Shown here piece by piece: positions 45,775 through 61,432 of a stretch of DNA of 64,000 bases. Origin of the DNA: Zoroaster sp. YZ-2022. Its lineage: Eukaryota > Echinodermata > Asteroidea > Forcipulatida > Zoroasteridae. The notes beneath the pieces were generated by a model. It had not been told where the DNA came from and made no database searches. It saw only the letters and a list, made by a program, of their open reading frames with translations. How positions within the stretch are numbered: position 1 is the first letter of the stretch; each line of letters opens with the position of its first letter. The position numbers and the translations under genes were made by a program. The stretch spans positions 30,173,172-30,237,171 of the forward strand of contig CM055830.1 in assembly GCA_029582265.1 (NCBI GenBank), in the 5' to 3' direction.

Positions 45775-48700
45775 TCAAAAGGTGAATTTAAGTTTGTCTT
45801 TGTCATAATAGCACAGAGCACAATTTTTTGCATAAATCAGGTTAAAAGCATCTATACCCAATCTGTTATTTTCCATAAGAATGAATTTCCTCAGGTTTCT
45901 TTTATACACTTTAAGTATATCAATATGAGCACTGCAATCCTTTTTTGCCACTTCACAACGAACATTCCAGATAATTTTATGCAATTTACCAATTAAAAGT
46001 AAAACCATATTGTTCGTAATGTTAATGCCGAGGATTCTATTACTGTCGAATATATAAAAATGGGTGTTCCTTAAGTATTTTTTAACAATGTTTTCTACAA
46101 AGAGCCAGGCGTCATAACATTCCTCGCATTCGATAAAAGATGTTCGATGGTTTCAGTAGACCTGTTGCAGAGTAGAGCAAACATTATTGCTGGTAATTCT
46201 AATCTATAAAGTTTGTTTTTGGTGGGAAGAATTTTATGCTTAACTTTAAACCACAAGTTCCTCTCTTCAGCTTCCATAAGAGGACAACGTCCATTTTTCC
46301 AAATATTGATATCAGGGTCAGTTATGTGAAAATAATTAATCCAATATTGGACTACAGCAGGAGGCTTAAATTGGTCAGTAATCAAACTGTAGATAGTTTT
46401 TACATTCATATCCAGAAATCTCTTATTGATGTCTCCTTTCTTATCTTTGAAAGTGAGATTGTTCAGAAAGTGGTTTGCTGGGCCCTCTCGGTTTTCAGTA
46501 ATGTAATCATTGTTAATGTTTCTTTCCAAACTGGCGACTATCCTTCCTGCATTTAAGGTAAAATGTTACATCCATTTGCTAGTGTCTGATGAGACAAAAT
46601 TTTACCATGTTTAAGAACATGCTTCAACTTTTAAAGCCCATAGGCCTTAAAAATTTTGCTGTCTAATTCTTTTCCATTGTCCTTGGTAACAGTACCATTT
46701 TTCCAAAGGGGAAGCTCGTGGGTTTCATTAACACAAGAAAAAACTTTATTGTAATTAATTCCAGATTTCTTGAAGGCAAGAATTAATTCCTTATAAAAAC
46801 TTGGGTATTTGGACTAATAGCATTAGGATTATCTAATATGTACCAACCAAGTTCATTCTTTCCACTAGCGATACATAAACAGTAATCAAAGAGGTGTCTC
46901 CATTTCCTGGATGTAGTATGGTATTTCTTCAACACATTTAGTTTTAAAGTCTGTAATTTAAGCGGAATATCAACAATTCCAATACCTCCCCTGTCTATGG
47001 GCCCAGTAATCGTCTTTCTTTTTATTTTATCTGGTTTACCATCCCAGAAGAAAGACCACTTGATACTCTCCATTTCATTAACATAATTATTGGGGCAGTG
47101 AATGATTGAACCGTGGTAAGATAAACTTGCACCAATGAAACTGTTGAAAATAACAGCTTTTCCTTTCATAGTTAAATTCCTCCCTTCCATTTCTCAAGAA
47201 CAGCTTTCATTTGGTTATTCGCGGTTCCCCAATTTCTTTTTGTGTTGTCGTGATTCCCAAAGAAGATACCCAGAATTTTTAAGTGATCGTTAGTCCATGA
47301 AAACCCCCCCGGTTTATCTTGTCTATCCTTCCACTTACCAATCCAAAGACCCTGAGATTTGTGTATATTAATTCTAGAACCCGATCCTTTGCTATAAATT
47401 TTAACAATTTTCAAGAATACTAAAATCGTTATTATCAGAAATAAAAATAGTAGCGTCATCAGCGTGTTGAATCAGTTTCAAGGAGCAATCAGTATTAGGA
47501 AGGGAAATGCCTTTCATATTATTTCTTATAAGATTTCCTAAACCTTCTGCACAAATAGCATATAAAAGTGGTGACAGGGGGCATCCTTGCCTAATACCTC
47601 GAGTCACTTGAAAAGGTTCAGTAATGAAATTATTAACTAGAACTGTACTGTTAGGATTACTGTAAAGAATTTTAACCCAATTAATCAAAATTTTGGAATT
47701 CCATAGCCCCATTATGTCAAACATATATTTCATTCAATTCTATCAAAGGCCTTTTCCTGGTCAATACTGATAAGAGCAGCTTGTTCTTCTTCATTATTAA
47801 CGTAATAAATAACATCTCTGAGTAGCATTAAATTATCATGAATATTTCTGTCTTTCACACCACAGGATTGATCATTTCCTATAATAAACGGCATAATTCT
47901 CTTTAAACGATTGGTAATAACTTTAGAGATAATTTTATAATCAACATTAAGAAGGCTAATGGGCCTCCAATTTTAAGATCACTTCTTTCCCTCTATTCTT
48001 AAAAAATAAGACGAATCAAGGCGGTATTCATAGTAGTTGGGAGAGAAAAGGTCTTATTACATTCATTGATAATTTCTAAAAATCGTCTTTTATGAGCGGC
48101 CAAAAAAGGTATAAAACTCAGTAGTTAAACCATCTAAACCTGGTGATTTACAAGTATTCATTTGATTGATGGCTTGAAAAACTTCGTTTTCTGTAATGAA
48201 ACTTTCTAAGTCTTCAATTTCATCATCAGGTAAATTTACTTGTTTAATGGTGTTCAATATATCTTCAGCAGCTTCACTGTCAATATTCTCAGCTGAATAC
48301 AAATTTTGGTAAAACAAATTAACATATTTACACATGGAAATGGCGTCAGTGTAAATTGTACCATTCTCATCTTTTAAATTATGAATAATATTATCGTTAG
48401 ATCTCTGCTTTTCCATTCCAAGGAAGAGTTTACTTGGTTTTTCTTCTGCCATTTTTATTATGTGCATTCTATTTCTAGATTCGTCAAAATCTTTCATCAC
48501 ATAATTTTTAATTTTGTTCTCAACTTCAAAGATAGCGTTGGGGTCGGGGAGTAGGTTTATTCATAAGATTTCTAAGAGTTTTCTGAAGATGACATTTATG
48601 TTTTTTTTCTTTGTAATACACTTCCGAATCGTAATCTTTAATAATCTCTTTTAAATTCATTTTACCCACATCCCACCAACTGAGAATGCTGTCAAAGGTA

Positions 48701-49489
48701 CTTTTTTTTGATTTCCAATAATCCCAGAAGAATTTAATACGATCTTTGCATTGATCATCTTTCAAAATATTATTATTACAAAACCATCTGCCTGGTCCCC
48801 GTGTGACTTCTTGTTTTTGAAGTCTAAAACTAAGAGCACAGTGATCAGATAAACCTACAGAACTGACACTGGCTTCAGGTATGATAAATAGCAAGTTGCT
48901 TGTGACAAAGGAATAATCAATCCTACTGCTTCTTTTGAGACCCTTATGATAAAAAGTATAACCCTGCTCATCTGGATACCAAGTTCTCCAAACATCATAC
49001 ATATCTTTTTCTAAAATAAGGTTATTTAATTCAGGAATACTATTATCATTACCATCAATGTCAAGTTGACAATTAAAGTCACCATTAACTATCCAGTTAT
49101 GATCCTCATATAAAAAGTTGGCCAACGATTTAAAAAACTTTTTCCTAGGATACATAAAATTAGGAGCATATATAGACACAACACCGATATTTGTCCTTTC
49201 CAAAGAAAAATCCGCTTTAACTAAACGCCCCTCTTTGTCATTATCTTTGTTAGTGAGTTTAATTCCGCTTTTATTTGATGCTAGAATAGCTACTCCTCTC
49301 GAGAAATTTTCACCATGGCTGAAAAAAATCTCCCTCCCACTGTTGTTTCCAATAATCTTCATCTTCTAGAGTACTATGAGTTTCTTGTAAACAAATGATA
49401 TCATGTTTTTCCGATTTAAAAGATTAAAAGAAATTCTCTTTTTGATTGTTACGGAGCCCATTGACGTTTAAAGTAGTTATTCTAAGCAT
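45775..49489 (-). pseudogene. LINE D ORF2: APE endonuclease and reverse transcriptase
   Basis: It starts with an ATG at 49487-49489 (LRITTLNVNGLRNNQ), then HDIICLQETHS, GVAILASNKSGI, VSIYAPN, NGDFNCQLDIDG (catalytic Asp/Asn) and SVGLSDHCALSF (SDH) complete the endonuclease by about 48800. The RT follows: NTCKSPGLDGLTTEFY at 48120-48170, VTRGIRQGCPLSPLLYAICA and QHADDATIFI (ADD box) within 47401-47733, then the Tx1-type KILGIFFGN block. A C-terminal domain runs to a stop at 45775. Total length (about 1,240 codons) is normal for L1/Tx1 ORF2. At least five frameshifts or stops lie between blocks (e.g. near 49430, 48510, 48080, 47740-48080, 46530-46780). Confidence 0.9.
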
Positions 49490-49901
49490 CATACAAAACA
49501 AAATTAAAAGAAAGGCAATCATAGTAAGGACAGAAAAATCTCACTTATTGTTCTCCCGTCATATTTTTCTTTCCTCTGCCACCTCCTCTTCCTTTGTGAC
49601 TGATGTATGGTACCACCCGTCTGCTTGTTATATTCTGAAGGCCGGACCCCCTTTCTTCCTGAAGTGTTGTATCCCTTGACGTGTATATGGTACAAGTTCA
49701 AAGGAATCTTGTGAGTCCATAATGTCTTCGTCTGTACTTGGTACTTCTCCGTTATCAGTTTTGCTTGTCGTTTTCCTTGGCAGCTTCTTTTCCCACCTTT
49801 AACTGCATTTGCCCAGTTTTTTGGTGGTTGTCTCGGGGCTCATCTAATCTCGAGGACAGGCCTGCTCTATCACTAGTGTCGAGATGACTCTTTCTTTTTC
49901 C

Positions 49902-50818
49902 TCACCGGTGTGCCTCTATCTTTCTCTCCTTTCCGCTGATGTGAGTTGTTGACTTCTTTAGATTCTGTTGACTTTTGCGGACCTTTATCTTGTTCTTCCT
50001 CTCTTCCGTCTTCATTTTCTCCTTTCCTTCATCATCATTCGTCTCCTTCTCTTTTGAAGGGACACGAGCTGTAACCTCTTGCAGATCATCTTCAGCATCT
50101 TCAAATTTATCTGAAGATTTGTCGTCCTTTTTCCCGTCATTTTCCCCATCTGAATCAACCTCGATTTCTTCTGCACTGTCTACATCGGAATCTTCATCAC
50201 CTGTGCCTTGTTTTTGTATTTCGTGTTGATTCGCCCGGTGTCCCTCTTCTCCGCAAACAAAGCATCTTCCTTGTAAGTTGCAGTTCCGTGCAATATGGCC
50301 TGGTTGTTTACATAAACGGCGGCAGTTTAATCTGACCACGATGTCTAACTGGTAGATTAAAGTCACCAATCTTTAGAAACTTGGAATCGGTTTCTTAATA
50401 CTTATCACGAGAATGCTTCGAACTCCAGTTTCTACACTGTCATCGAAATCATGAGTTTGGCGTCTGATATTTGCAACTGTCCCATATGCAGACAGAGCTG
50501 AAGTGACAGTTTGGTCAGCCATCTCGTAAGGTGCTTTTACATACACCACTACTGAATTCTGCACGTTGGCCCTCTCACAATTGATAAGAATTCCGTTGAT
50601 TGTTATTCCATGCAGTGCGATTCTTTCACAGTTAGCCTCATTGTTAAGGGATATGTTGTACCAGCCTGTGTTGAGCTCTGCAATACACTTGATTGCATCA
50701 CGCTCTTCCAGTTCTTTGTGTGTTGCGTAATACACTTCTTCAGGCTCAACTTTGAAATCTGGGCGGAACTTTATTGTGTTTGGTCTTTCAAAGAATTTCT
50801 ATGCAAGGTGTACGCCAT
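49902..50818 (-). pseudogene. LINE D ORF1: RRM-like and zinc-knuckle RNA-binding protein
   Basis: A probable ATG at 50816-50818 precedes a frameshift near 50785. The main frame reads KFRPDFKVEPEEVYYATHKE, then YNISLNNEANCERIALHGI and YVKAPYEMADQTVTSALSAY, an RRM-like fold typical of Tx1/L1 ORF1. After another shift near 50370 come VVRLNCRRLCKQPGHIARNC and CFVCGEEGHRANQH, two knuckles. The first has C-x3-C spacing and the second ends in His instead of Cys, so both look altered. A long acidic then basic tail (Asp/Glu-rich, then Lys-rich) ends at 49902. Confidence 0.82.
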
Positions 50819-51067
50819 GGTCTATGGGCAAAATGGCGTCGGCGTTCTTCGCCCTAAGCTCTGGCCCGTGCAAATCCAAAACCAATGTGATGGAAGCTAT
50901 TTCAGCTCTTATCAGTCAAAAGGCAACAACCACTGTGATCTATAAACAATCTAAAACAGTACCTTAATTCCAAAAGTTGTAAAAATCTCTTCAAAAACGG
51001 TGAAAAGGGCGATTTTCTGGGAGCTAATCCGATGACGTGTCTTGCAACCGGATCGCATATTATTATT

Positions 51068-51365
51068 ATTGAAAATCTGTTTTACTGTGAAATAAATAGT
51101 TCACTGCAATTTCACGACGACACAACACCGTGAAAATGTCATGTAATACTCTTGGGATTCCTTCGCCATGAAAACGCTGTGAAAATGCCATGAACTTTTC
51201 ATGGCAGTTTTGCTGCAGCTCATTAATTCTCGAGAGCGCCGTGAAATCACCGTGAAATCACCATGAACATTATTGCCAATATCTGAGAGGAAATTAAGAC
51301 ACCGTGAAATTGCAGTGAAATTACGGTCAACTGTTATTTCAAGGCAAAACAGATTTTCAGGGTAT
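51068..51365. mobile_element. MITE with long inverted ends
   Basis: About 300 bases with terminal inverted repeats of some 60 bases: TGAAAATCTGTTTTACTGTG ... cactgcaatttcacg and its inverted partner ending aaaacagattttcagg. The inside repeats ccgtgaaaat, ccatgaa and cgtgaaatcacc words. It abuts the 5' end of LINE family D. No coding capacity. Confidence 0.8.
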
Positions 51366-51714
51366 TTTCAGGGTATTTTCAGGGTGAAGTTGTTCATAGT
51401 GTATAAACAGTTGTGGCGTTCACCCTGCCATAAATGTACGTCATCAAAATGGGCTCAGTGAAAGTGTCCCCGACGGCTTTTGTTTAGGGCCTGTCGTTCG
51501 CGGTAGTGGCGAAGTACATTTTCATAGGTTTTTTGAAGGGTTAAAGAAAAATAATGAAAGTCTTATTTTAAATTAGAGTTGAAAATATTTACCATTTTGT
51601 ATGGTCTTTAAATTGTATAACAGTAGTAATGAAATTACTTGAGTCACAGACTCAAGAAAGACTTATTTGGATGGCTTAATATCAACTGGACTTGACTAGA
51701 ATCCATACGGCCAT

Positions 51715-51785
51715 TGAAAGGGGCAATATCATCACAATCAGCAGGGCATGGAATCCCAGTGGTCCATTTAGATTAACTGAACTAC
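51715..51785 (+). mobile_element. MITE family T, half copy
   Basis: gaaaggggcaatatcatcac then cagcagggcatggaatc and gattaactgaac match the left third of the 4141-4354 element. The remainder is absent. Confidence 0.7.
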
Positions 51786-51913
51786 ATGTATACTCCTGGT
51801 GACAAAAATTGTAAGATTATACCATTTGAAGTGACATACTGCATCATTGAGAAGAGCCAGTGCAAATGTGTACCCAAAATGTACGTACTGCATTCTAAAG
51901 TACTTATTTCAGC

Positions 51914-55275
<3,362 letters not shown>

Positions 55276-57402
55276 ACTAGATATAAGTTTTTGTCACAAC
55301 AAAAACAAGGTGTTCGGTTGAAGTTAAAATGGTTACGTCATCAATTCGAAGTGTTGGAGAAGTCAAATGTTAACGTCTGTTGAAGTTCTCGCGAGAAGTT
55401 TATTTGAATACAATACAATACTGAATTTAGAAATTATTTTAATATTAAACTTTGACTTCCGGTTTGGACAGGAAGTAAGGTCAAATTGGGGTCACCTTTG
55501 TGTAAATACTTTTGACAATTAACAATCTGTACAATGGTACAAAAATGTAAATTTACCTCCTGTGGTTGTTGAGATATGATTTTTTTAAATATTAAACTTT
55601 CACTTCCGGTTTGGACAGGAAGTAAGGTCAAATTGGGGTATAAATATTTTTTGACAATTAACGATCTGTATAATGGTACAAAATTTGTGAATTTACCTCT
55701 TGTGGTTGTTGAGATATGATTTTTTAAAAATATTAAACTTTGACTTCCGGTTTGGACAGGAAGTAAGGTCAAATTGGGGTCACCTTTGTGTAAATATTTT
55801 TCGACAATTAACAATCTGTACAATGGTACAAAAATTGTGAATTTACTTCTTGTGGGTGTTGAGATATGATTTTTTTTAAATATTAAACTTTGACTTCCGG
55901 TTTGGACAGGAAGTAAGGTCAAATTGGGGTCACCTTTGTGTAAATATTTTTCGACAATTAACAATCTGTATAATGGTACAAAAATTGTGAATTTACCTCT
56001 TGTGGTTGTTGAGATATTTTTTTTTTAAATATTAAACTTTGACTTCCGGTTTGGACAGGAAGTAAGGTCAAATTGGGGTCACCTTTGTGTAAATATTTTT
56101 CGACAATTAACAATCTATACAATGGTGGAAAGATTGTGAATTTACACCTTGTGGTTGTTGAGATATGATTTTTTAAAATATTAAACTTTGACTTCCGGTT
56201 TGGACAGGAAGTAAGGTCAAATTGGGGTCATCTTTTTGTAAATATTTTTTGACAATTAACGATCTGTACAATGGTACAAAAATTGTAAATTTACCTCTTG
56301 TGGTTGTTGAGATATTTTTTTTTTAATTATTGAACTTTTACTTCCGGTTTGGGCAGGAAGTAAGGTCAAATTGGGGTCACCTTTTTGTAAATATTTTTGG
56401 ACAATTAACCATCTGTACAATGGTACAAAAATTGTGAATTTACCTCTTGTGGTTGAATTGAGATATGATTTTTTTTAAATATTAAACTTTGACTTCCGGT
56501 TTGGACAGGAAGTAAGGTCATATTGGGGTCACCTTTGTGTAAATATTTTTCGACAATTAACAATCTATACAATGGTACAAAAAAATCAATTTACCTCTTG
56601 TGGTTGTTGAGATATGATTTTTTTTTAATATTAAACTTTGACTTCCGGTTTGGACAGGAAGTGAGGTGAAATTGGGGTCACTTAAAAAAAAATATTATTT
56701 GACAATTAACGATCTGTACAATGGTGCAAAAACTGTGAATTTACCTCTTGTGGTTGTTGAGATATGATTTTTTTTATATATTAAACTTTGACTTCCGGTT
56801 TGGACAGGAAGTGAGGTGAAATTGGGGTCACTTAAAAAAAAATATTATTTGACAATTAACGATCTGTACAATGGTGCAAAAACTGTGAATTTACCTCTTG
56901 TGGTTGTTGAGATATGATTTTTTTTATATATTAAACTTTGACTTCCGGTTTGGACAGGAAGTAAAGGTCAAATTGGGGTCACCTTTTTGTAAATATTATT
57001 TGACAATTAACGATCTGTACAATGGTGAAAGAATTGTGAATTTATCTTATGTGGTTGTTGAGATATGATTTTTTTAAATATTAAACTTTGACTTCCGGTT
57101 TGGACAGGAAGTAAGGTCAAATTGGGGTCATCTTTTTGTAAATATTTTTTGACAATTAACAATCTATACAATGGTGGAAAAAATTTCAATTTACCTCTTG
57201 TGGTTGTTGAGATATGATTTTTTTAAATATTAAACTTTGACTTCCGGTTTGGACAGGAAGTAAGGTCAAATTGGGGTCACTCACAACTCGTGTTTCATCT
57301 ACTTGTTAAGTTCTAAGTACATGCCAAGTTTCAAGTTCATGTGAAGTTTGCAAGTATGTGTTTGTTACCGGACAGTTATTGGGGAGAAGAAGAAGTAAAA
57401 CA
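55276..57402 (+). repeat. ACTAGA-type repeat containing a 13-copy satellite
   Basis: It begins ACTAGATATAAGTTTTTGTC, then caacaaaaacaaggtgttcg. From 55435 to about 57285 it contains 13 units of about 150 bases (starts of acttccgg at 55455, 55602, 55743, 55893, 56042, 56191, 56340, 56492, 56641, 56791, 56941, 57091 and 57240). Each has acttccggtttggacaggaagt, aggtcaaattggggtca, gacaattaac.atctgtacaatgg and cttgtggttgttgagatat. The units at 56641 and 56791 are nearly identical, a recent duplication. It ends with gtttgttaccggacagtt before the next ACTAGA. Minus-strand open frames across it follow the repeat period and are not genes. Confidence 0.92.
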
Positions 57403-58385
57403 ACTAGAGCTTAAGTGTTTGTTAGAACAAACACACGGTGTTCGAGTCAACTTCCGGTTCAATCAAATTATCATCGATGATCATCTTTTATAATAACAAT
57501 ATCAATTTCATATTCAAAAGACATATCAATTTTGCGTTAGAATGTGTTGAATTTGAACTTCCTGTTTGGACAGGAAGTAAAGGTCACATTAGGTGGTTTG
57601 AAGGTCATATATGACCTCCTCATGATTATGAAAAAATTAAAAATTTGTCAACTTATACATTAAATTGAAGCTATGAGATATGACCTTTTAAAATTTGTAA
57701 AAATCGTTACTTCGTGTGCCACTAATTGGACCATTGGCAAGCATTTATGGTAACTCATTTCACAAGAATTACACGCTATTAATGTAAGGAATTCAATTGT
57801 GTTTTTTGTTTTCTAATAGGTCATTTAGTTCTTGAGATATTGGCTGTTGAACTTGGAAATGTTGTGAGATTTAAGCAGTAAATTACAAATTAACAAGTGT
57901 GACTTGGAACACAATGTTTTTTATTTTAAATATTGACACTAGCCCAACACATGCTTTTCAAAAACCATGCTAGATGATAAATCAACATTAAAAATCACTC
58001 ATATGAAAATAGTTTGCCAGGGTTGTAGGTAGCCAGATCAACCTATTCAACGTTATTATGGGCATAAAGTCACAAAGTTGATTTAGGGTAGAAGGGAACT
58101 ACATGTATAGTAACTGGATTAAACTTGGCTGCAAATTCAAAGAGCAAGAAGTGTACATGTGGGTTAAATTGTTTGGGTGAGTTGGGGATTACTGAAGACA
58201 CTGAAGCATGGAAGACCATATAAATATTTCCCCTTTCCTTTCCTTCAGCTAATTAGCCTTTCATTAGAAAACAAGCTTATAACTACTACATGATAAAGTT
58301 GGAAGAAAGCTTGCATCCGTGCTTTCCATCTTCCACTGCCCCCCGCAGAAGAGTTTTTGTCAAAAAGTAAATAATTCCCAATTCA
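57403..58385 (+). repeat. ACTAGA repeat unit U, copy 1
   Basis: It starts ACTAGAGCTTAAGTGTTTGT, then gaacaaacacacggtgttcg, acttccggttcaatc, the palindromic cttcctgtttggacaggaag, and about 800 further bases ending near aattcccaattcaaac. It is over 90% similar to 61927-62917 and 62918-64000. No protein-coding capacity was recognised. Confidence 0.9.
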
Positions 58386-59765
58386 AACAAAATTAAATGT
58401 AATTATATCCACTGGATCAAATCTGATAATTGGTTGCCCTTTTCACTTTGTTTATGGAAAAACCTTTCAATTTTAGATTTAAATGAAGCCAACATTGGTA
58501 TTTATCTCTTGGTATTAAGTCTTGTACAAAAATAAATTTTATATAACAAAAACATAATGATAAATTGACAATGATAGTGACACTGTAATCAAGCATCTCC
58601 TTATTGTGACATGCTTATAAACTGTCTTTGTTTTCACCTATACTGCAAATAATTAAAAAATAATTTATAAAATTTGAAAACAAATTCTACATTGATTTTT
58701 ACATTTTCAAGGTTGTACACATGATTGGCAAAATGTCTGTAGCTGCATCCATACTACAGAATTACAACCAAAAGATCAGATGCCATTTTGTACATAAATT
58801 GTTAGACATTGAAATAATCAAAGAGTTGTATGGGTGCTTGTAAATTGCTAATAAAGCAATGAAATACATATTTATTTTAACTGTCTGTTTGGTTTCATGA
58901 CTTGACTTTTGTGGTTACACACTTCCCTCCCCCACAATCAATTGAAACCACTTTGTTGACCTGTTTAACCTACATGTACTTGTAACCAATCTAGAAATGA
59001 GTGTACATGGGTCTTACACATGTAACAAGTGAAATGACTTCAGTGAAAATGAACCCAACCATGATCCTTTGTTGACAAGAAAACAGAATATATATCCACT
59101 GGATCAAATCTGATAATTGGTTGCCATTTTCACTATGTTTATGGAAAAACCTTTCAATTTTAGATTTAAATGAAGCCAACATTGGTATTTATCTCTTGGT
59201 ATTAAGTCTTGTACAAAAATAAATTTAATCTTTATTTATAATATACTTCACTTTCAGGTTAAGTTTATAACAAAAATATAATGATAAATTGACAATGATA
59301 GTGACACTGTAATCAAGCATCTCCTTATTGTGACATGCTTATAAACTGTCTTTGTTTTCACCTATACCGCAAATAATTAAACAATTATTTATAAAATTTG
59401 AAAACAAATTATACATTGATTTTTTACTTTTCAAGGTTGTACACATGATTGGGAAAATGTCTGTAAAGATCAGATGCCATTTTGTACATAAATTGTTAGA
59501 CATTGAAATAATCAAAGAGTTGTATGGATGCTTGTAAATTGCTAATAAAGCAATGAAATACATATTTATTTTAACTGTCTGTTGGGTTTCATAACTTGAC
59601 TTTTGTGGTTACACACTTCCCTCCCCCACTTTGTTGACCTGTTTATAATTGTAAACAATCTAGAAATGAGTGTACATGGTCTTACACATGTAACAAGTGA
59701 AATGACTTCAGTGTAAATGAACCCAACCATGATCCTTTGTTGATAAGAAAACAGAATCAACCTGC
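58386..59765 (+). repeat. Tandem duplication of about 690 bases
   Basis: The block atccactggatcaaatctg ... gccaacattggtatttatctc ... gtcttgtacaaaaataaattt ... aattgttagacattgaaat ... acttccctccccca occurs at about 58400-59090 and again at 59090-59765. It follows unit U here, and the same block begins after unit U at the window end (63925-64000), so it belongs to the same larger repeat. Confidence 0.88.
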
Positions 59766-60040
59766 ATTTATAATAAATATACGCTCTGTATCTACGATTT
59801 AGTGACAGTTCAGAATGGGTGACATTCAGGGGTTGTCATTGGAATCGGTAATTTTAGAATAAAATGTCTGCCCCCTCCCCCAAGTTCTTGGTGATGGCAT
59901 GTACTGCCACTGGTGATGAACCAACACATTTCGGTTTTTCTCAAAAATTCTTTGGTCTATCATTGCAGCACTATAGAATCCAAGAACTAGGGAAGGGGAG
60001 GGGCAAACAAGCAATAAAAGTATAAGGGGGCCCAAATTAC
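59766..60040. other. Probable intron of the unrecognised gene
   Basis: On the minus strand the frame of the 60041-60136 exon stays open through the donor for some distance into this stretch. No further exon was recognised. Confidence 0.5.
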
Positions 60041-60136
60041 CAATTCCATTGACTGACGACTGGTGCTTCATTATGTCGAAAATCACACCCAGCATCAATT
60101 CTGCATAGCTGAAGTTGCAAGATGTTTCTGTCCTTT
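60041..60136 (-). CDS. Unrecognised gene, second coding exon
   Basis: A 96-base exon reading RTETSCNFSYAELMLGVIFD then IMKHQSSVNGI, with acceptor TTTTTTTAG at 60137-60138 and donor GTAATT at 60040. Its phase (two bases complete a Glu codon with the exon at 60404-60520, one base left over) fits the upstream exon exactly. The product is not recognised: a helical-looking segment (YAELMLGVIFDIMKHQ) is all that can be said. Downstream exons were not found; they may lie in the repeat-filled 53-59.7 kb or beyond. Confidence 0.6.
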
Positions 60137-60403
60137 CTAAAAAAAGATTTAAGATTGAAAATAGGAGTAAGGGCTTAGATTTAAATAAATGTTGTTTAAC
60201 TGACATGGATTGGAAAGGTGGTTATCAGATACACCCCTTCTCTTGGACTGAAATGCCAGTACTGCTATAGCAAAAAATAATAACAAATTATACTAAACCT
60301 TAATTTTTTGTAATAAACAACCATTAAAACTAAATGAAATGTTCATCATTGGTATGAAGACCCCTTCTCAAACGATCTGTTAACATAAGACGTTAAACCA
60401 TAC

Positions 60404-60520
60404 CAAGATTGTTGATGACTTGAACAGTTACGATACTGCATTTGGATGTGGTGTCAACGCCGTGTTGGGGTACTGTTGGCTGGAACTCAGTCTGAGCCAT
60501 GATACATCGGAGTCAACATG
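60404..60520 (-). CDS. Unrecognised gene, exon with probable start codon
   Basis: The acceptor TTTTTTACAG ends at 60521. After 20 untranslated bases an ATG at 60498-60500 opens MAQTEFQPTVPQHGVDTTSK then CSIVTVQVINNL, ending with one spare base at the donor GTATGG (60403). Stops in the frame upstream of the ATG within the exon (TGA at about 60516) support this ATG as the start. No domain is recognised. The acceptor and surrounding sequence are tandemly duplicated at 60628-60738. Confidence 0.6.
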
Positions 60521-60738
60521 CTGTAAAAAATAATAGTTAAGTTTTATGGAAGTACATGGAATAAAAGTATTTGAAATTTCTGAGAAGTTCTAATTTATGT
60601 GAATGAGGAAAATAATATGTCACAGTGAACATGCTGTAAAAAATAATAGGAAGGTTTTATAAGTACATGGACCAAGAATAAAGTATTTGAAAATTCAGAT
60701 TAGTTCTAATTTATGGGAATGGGGAAAATAGTGTATAA
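60512..60738. repeat. 113-base tandem duplication covering a splice acceptor
   Basis: aacatgctgtaaaaaataatag ... agtacatgga ... agtatttgaaa ... gttctaatttatg is present twice (60515 and 60628, 113 bases apart). Each copy holds the minus-strand acceptor TTTTTTACAG followed by CATGTT. Confidence 0.85.
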
Positions 60739-61432
60739 TTTTAGAGTAGCTGGACCATTGAAATTGAAAAGGGCATTGGTTTGTTTTCAAAATTGCACAC
60801 AATTATTCTTGACAATGTGTAATAAATTAAAGAAATATTCTCGCACGAAACTCTCATCAAAAGAGAAAGGTATTTAAGGAAATTGCAGAGTCTCATATAC
60901 TCATATAATTTCATGTGATTGTGATGTGAGTGATGTCTGAGAGAGGCCTCGGGGAGCAGGACCTACAAGTACATGTTTTGTGTCATGAATATTGTGCATT
61001 TTTCCTGTGAAATAATTGTCTATGTAAGTTTATTTGTATCTGAGAAGGGTACAAAATTAAGGAAAAGTGCAGTAAACAATCGCTAGGCTACTTATTTAAT
61101 TTGTGCACAAACTGAAGATTTTTGGAGAAAACAAAAATTACAAAATATATGGCATAAAATTTCTACTGAATAATTGCCATAACCTTAACAACTGAATTTT
61201 CCTATCCTTATTTATATTCTAAATACATTTTGGTGACATCTGTTCATATTTTGTTAGTTGTTTACTGTCCAAAGTATGTTCACGTAGGCCTAACTAACGT
61301 TAGTCATGTTATTGTTAGTTAAACAGGCACAATGCAACGACGAATGGACAGCTTAAAAAATGGTTTTTCTTGTATAAAAACACGAAGATAAATGCAGGAA
61401 ATCCTCTTAAAAAGTAACTTCAAAATACTTAC
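60739..61432. other. Probable first intron of the unrecognised gene
   Basis: AT-rich; contains a dispersed fragment (61081-61165) also present at 9958-10062. No other feature seen. Confidence 0.45.

Larger units (their letters stand above)
45565..51058 (-). mobile_element. LINE family D (Tx1/L1-like), nearly full length
   Basis: About 5.5 kb on the minus strand: a 5' end near 51058 (atgcgatccggttgcaagac), ORF1 with zinc knuckles, ORF2 with endonuclease and RT, a short 3' UTR and a poly(A) tail (T run at 45565-45592). It sits against the (TTA)n tail of a SINE at one end and a short (TTA)n at the other. Blocks such as GKWKDRQDKPGGFSWTNDHL and KILGIFFGN are characteristic of the Tx1 branch of L1-type LINEs. 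Several frame breaks make it inactive. Confidence 0.9.

Noticed and set aside
55434..57189. Minus-strand frames reading repeated YLHKGDPNLTLLPVQTGSQS
   Set aside because: The period equals the 150-bp satellite; frames are broken in several units and there is no start or splice context. It is a satellite, not a repeat protein.
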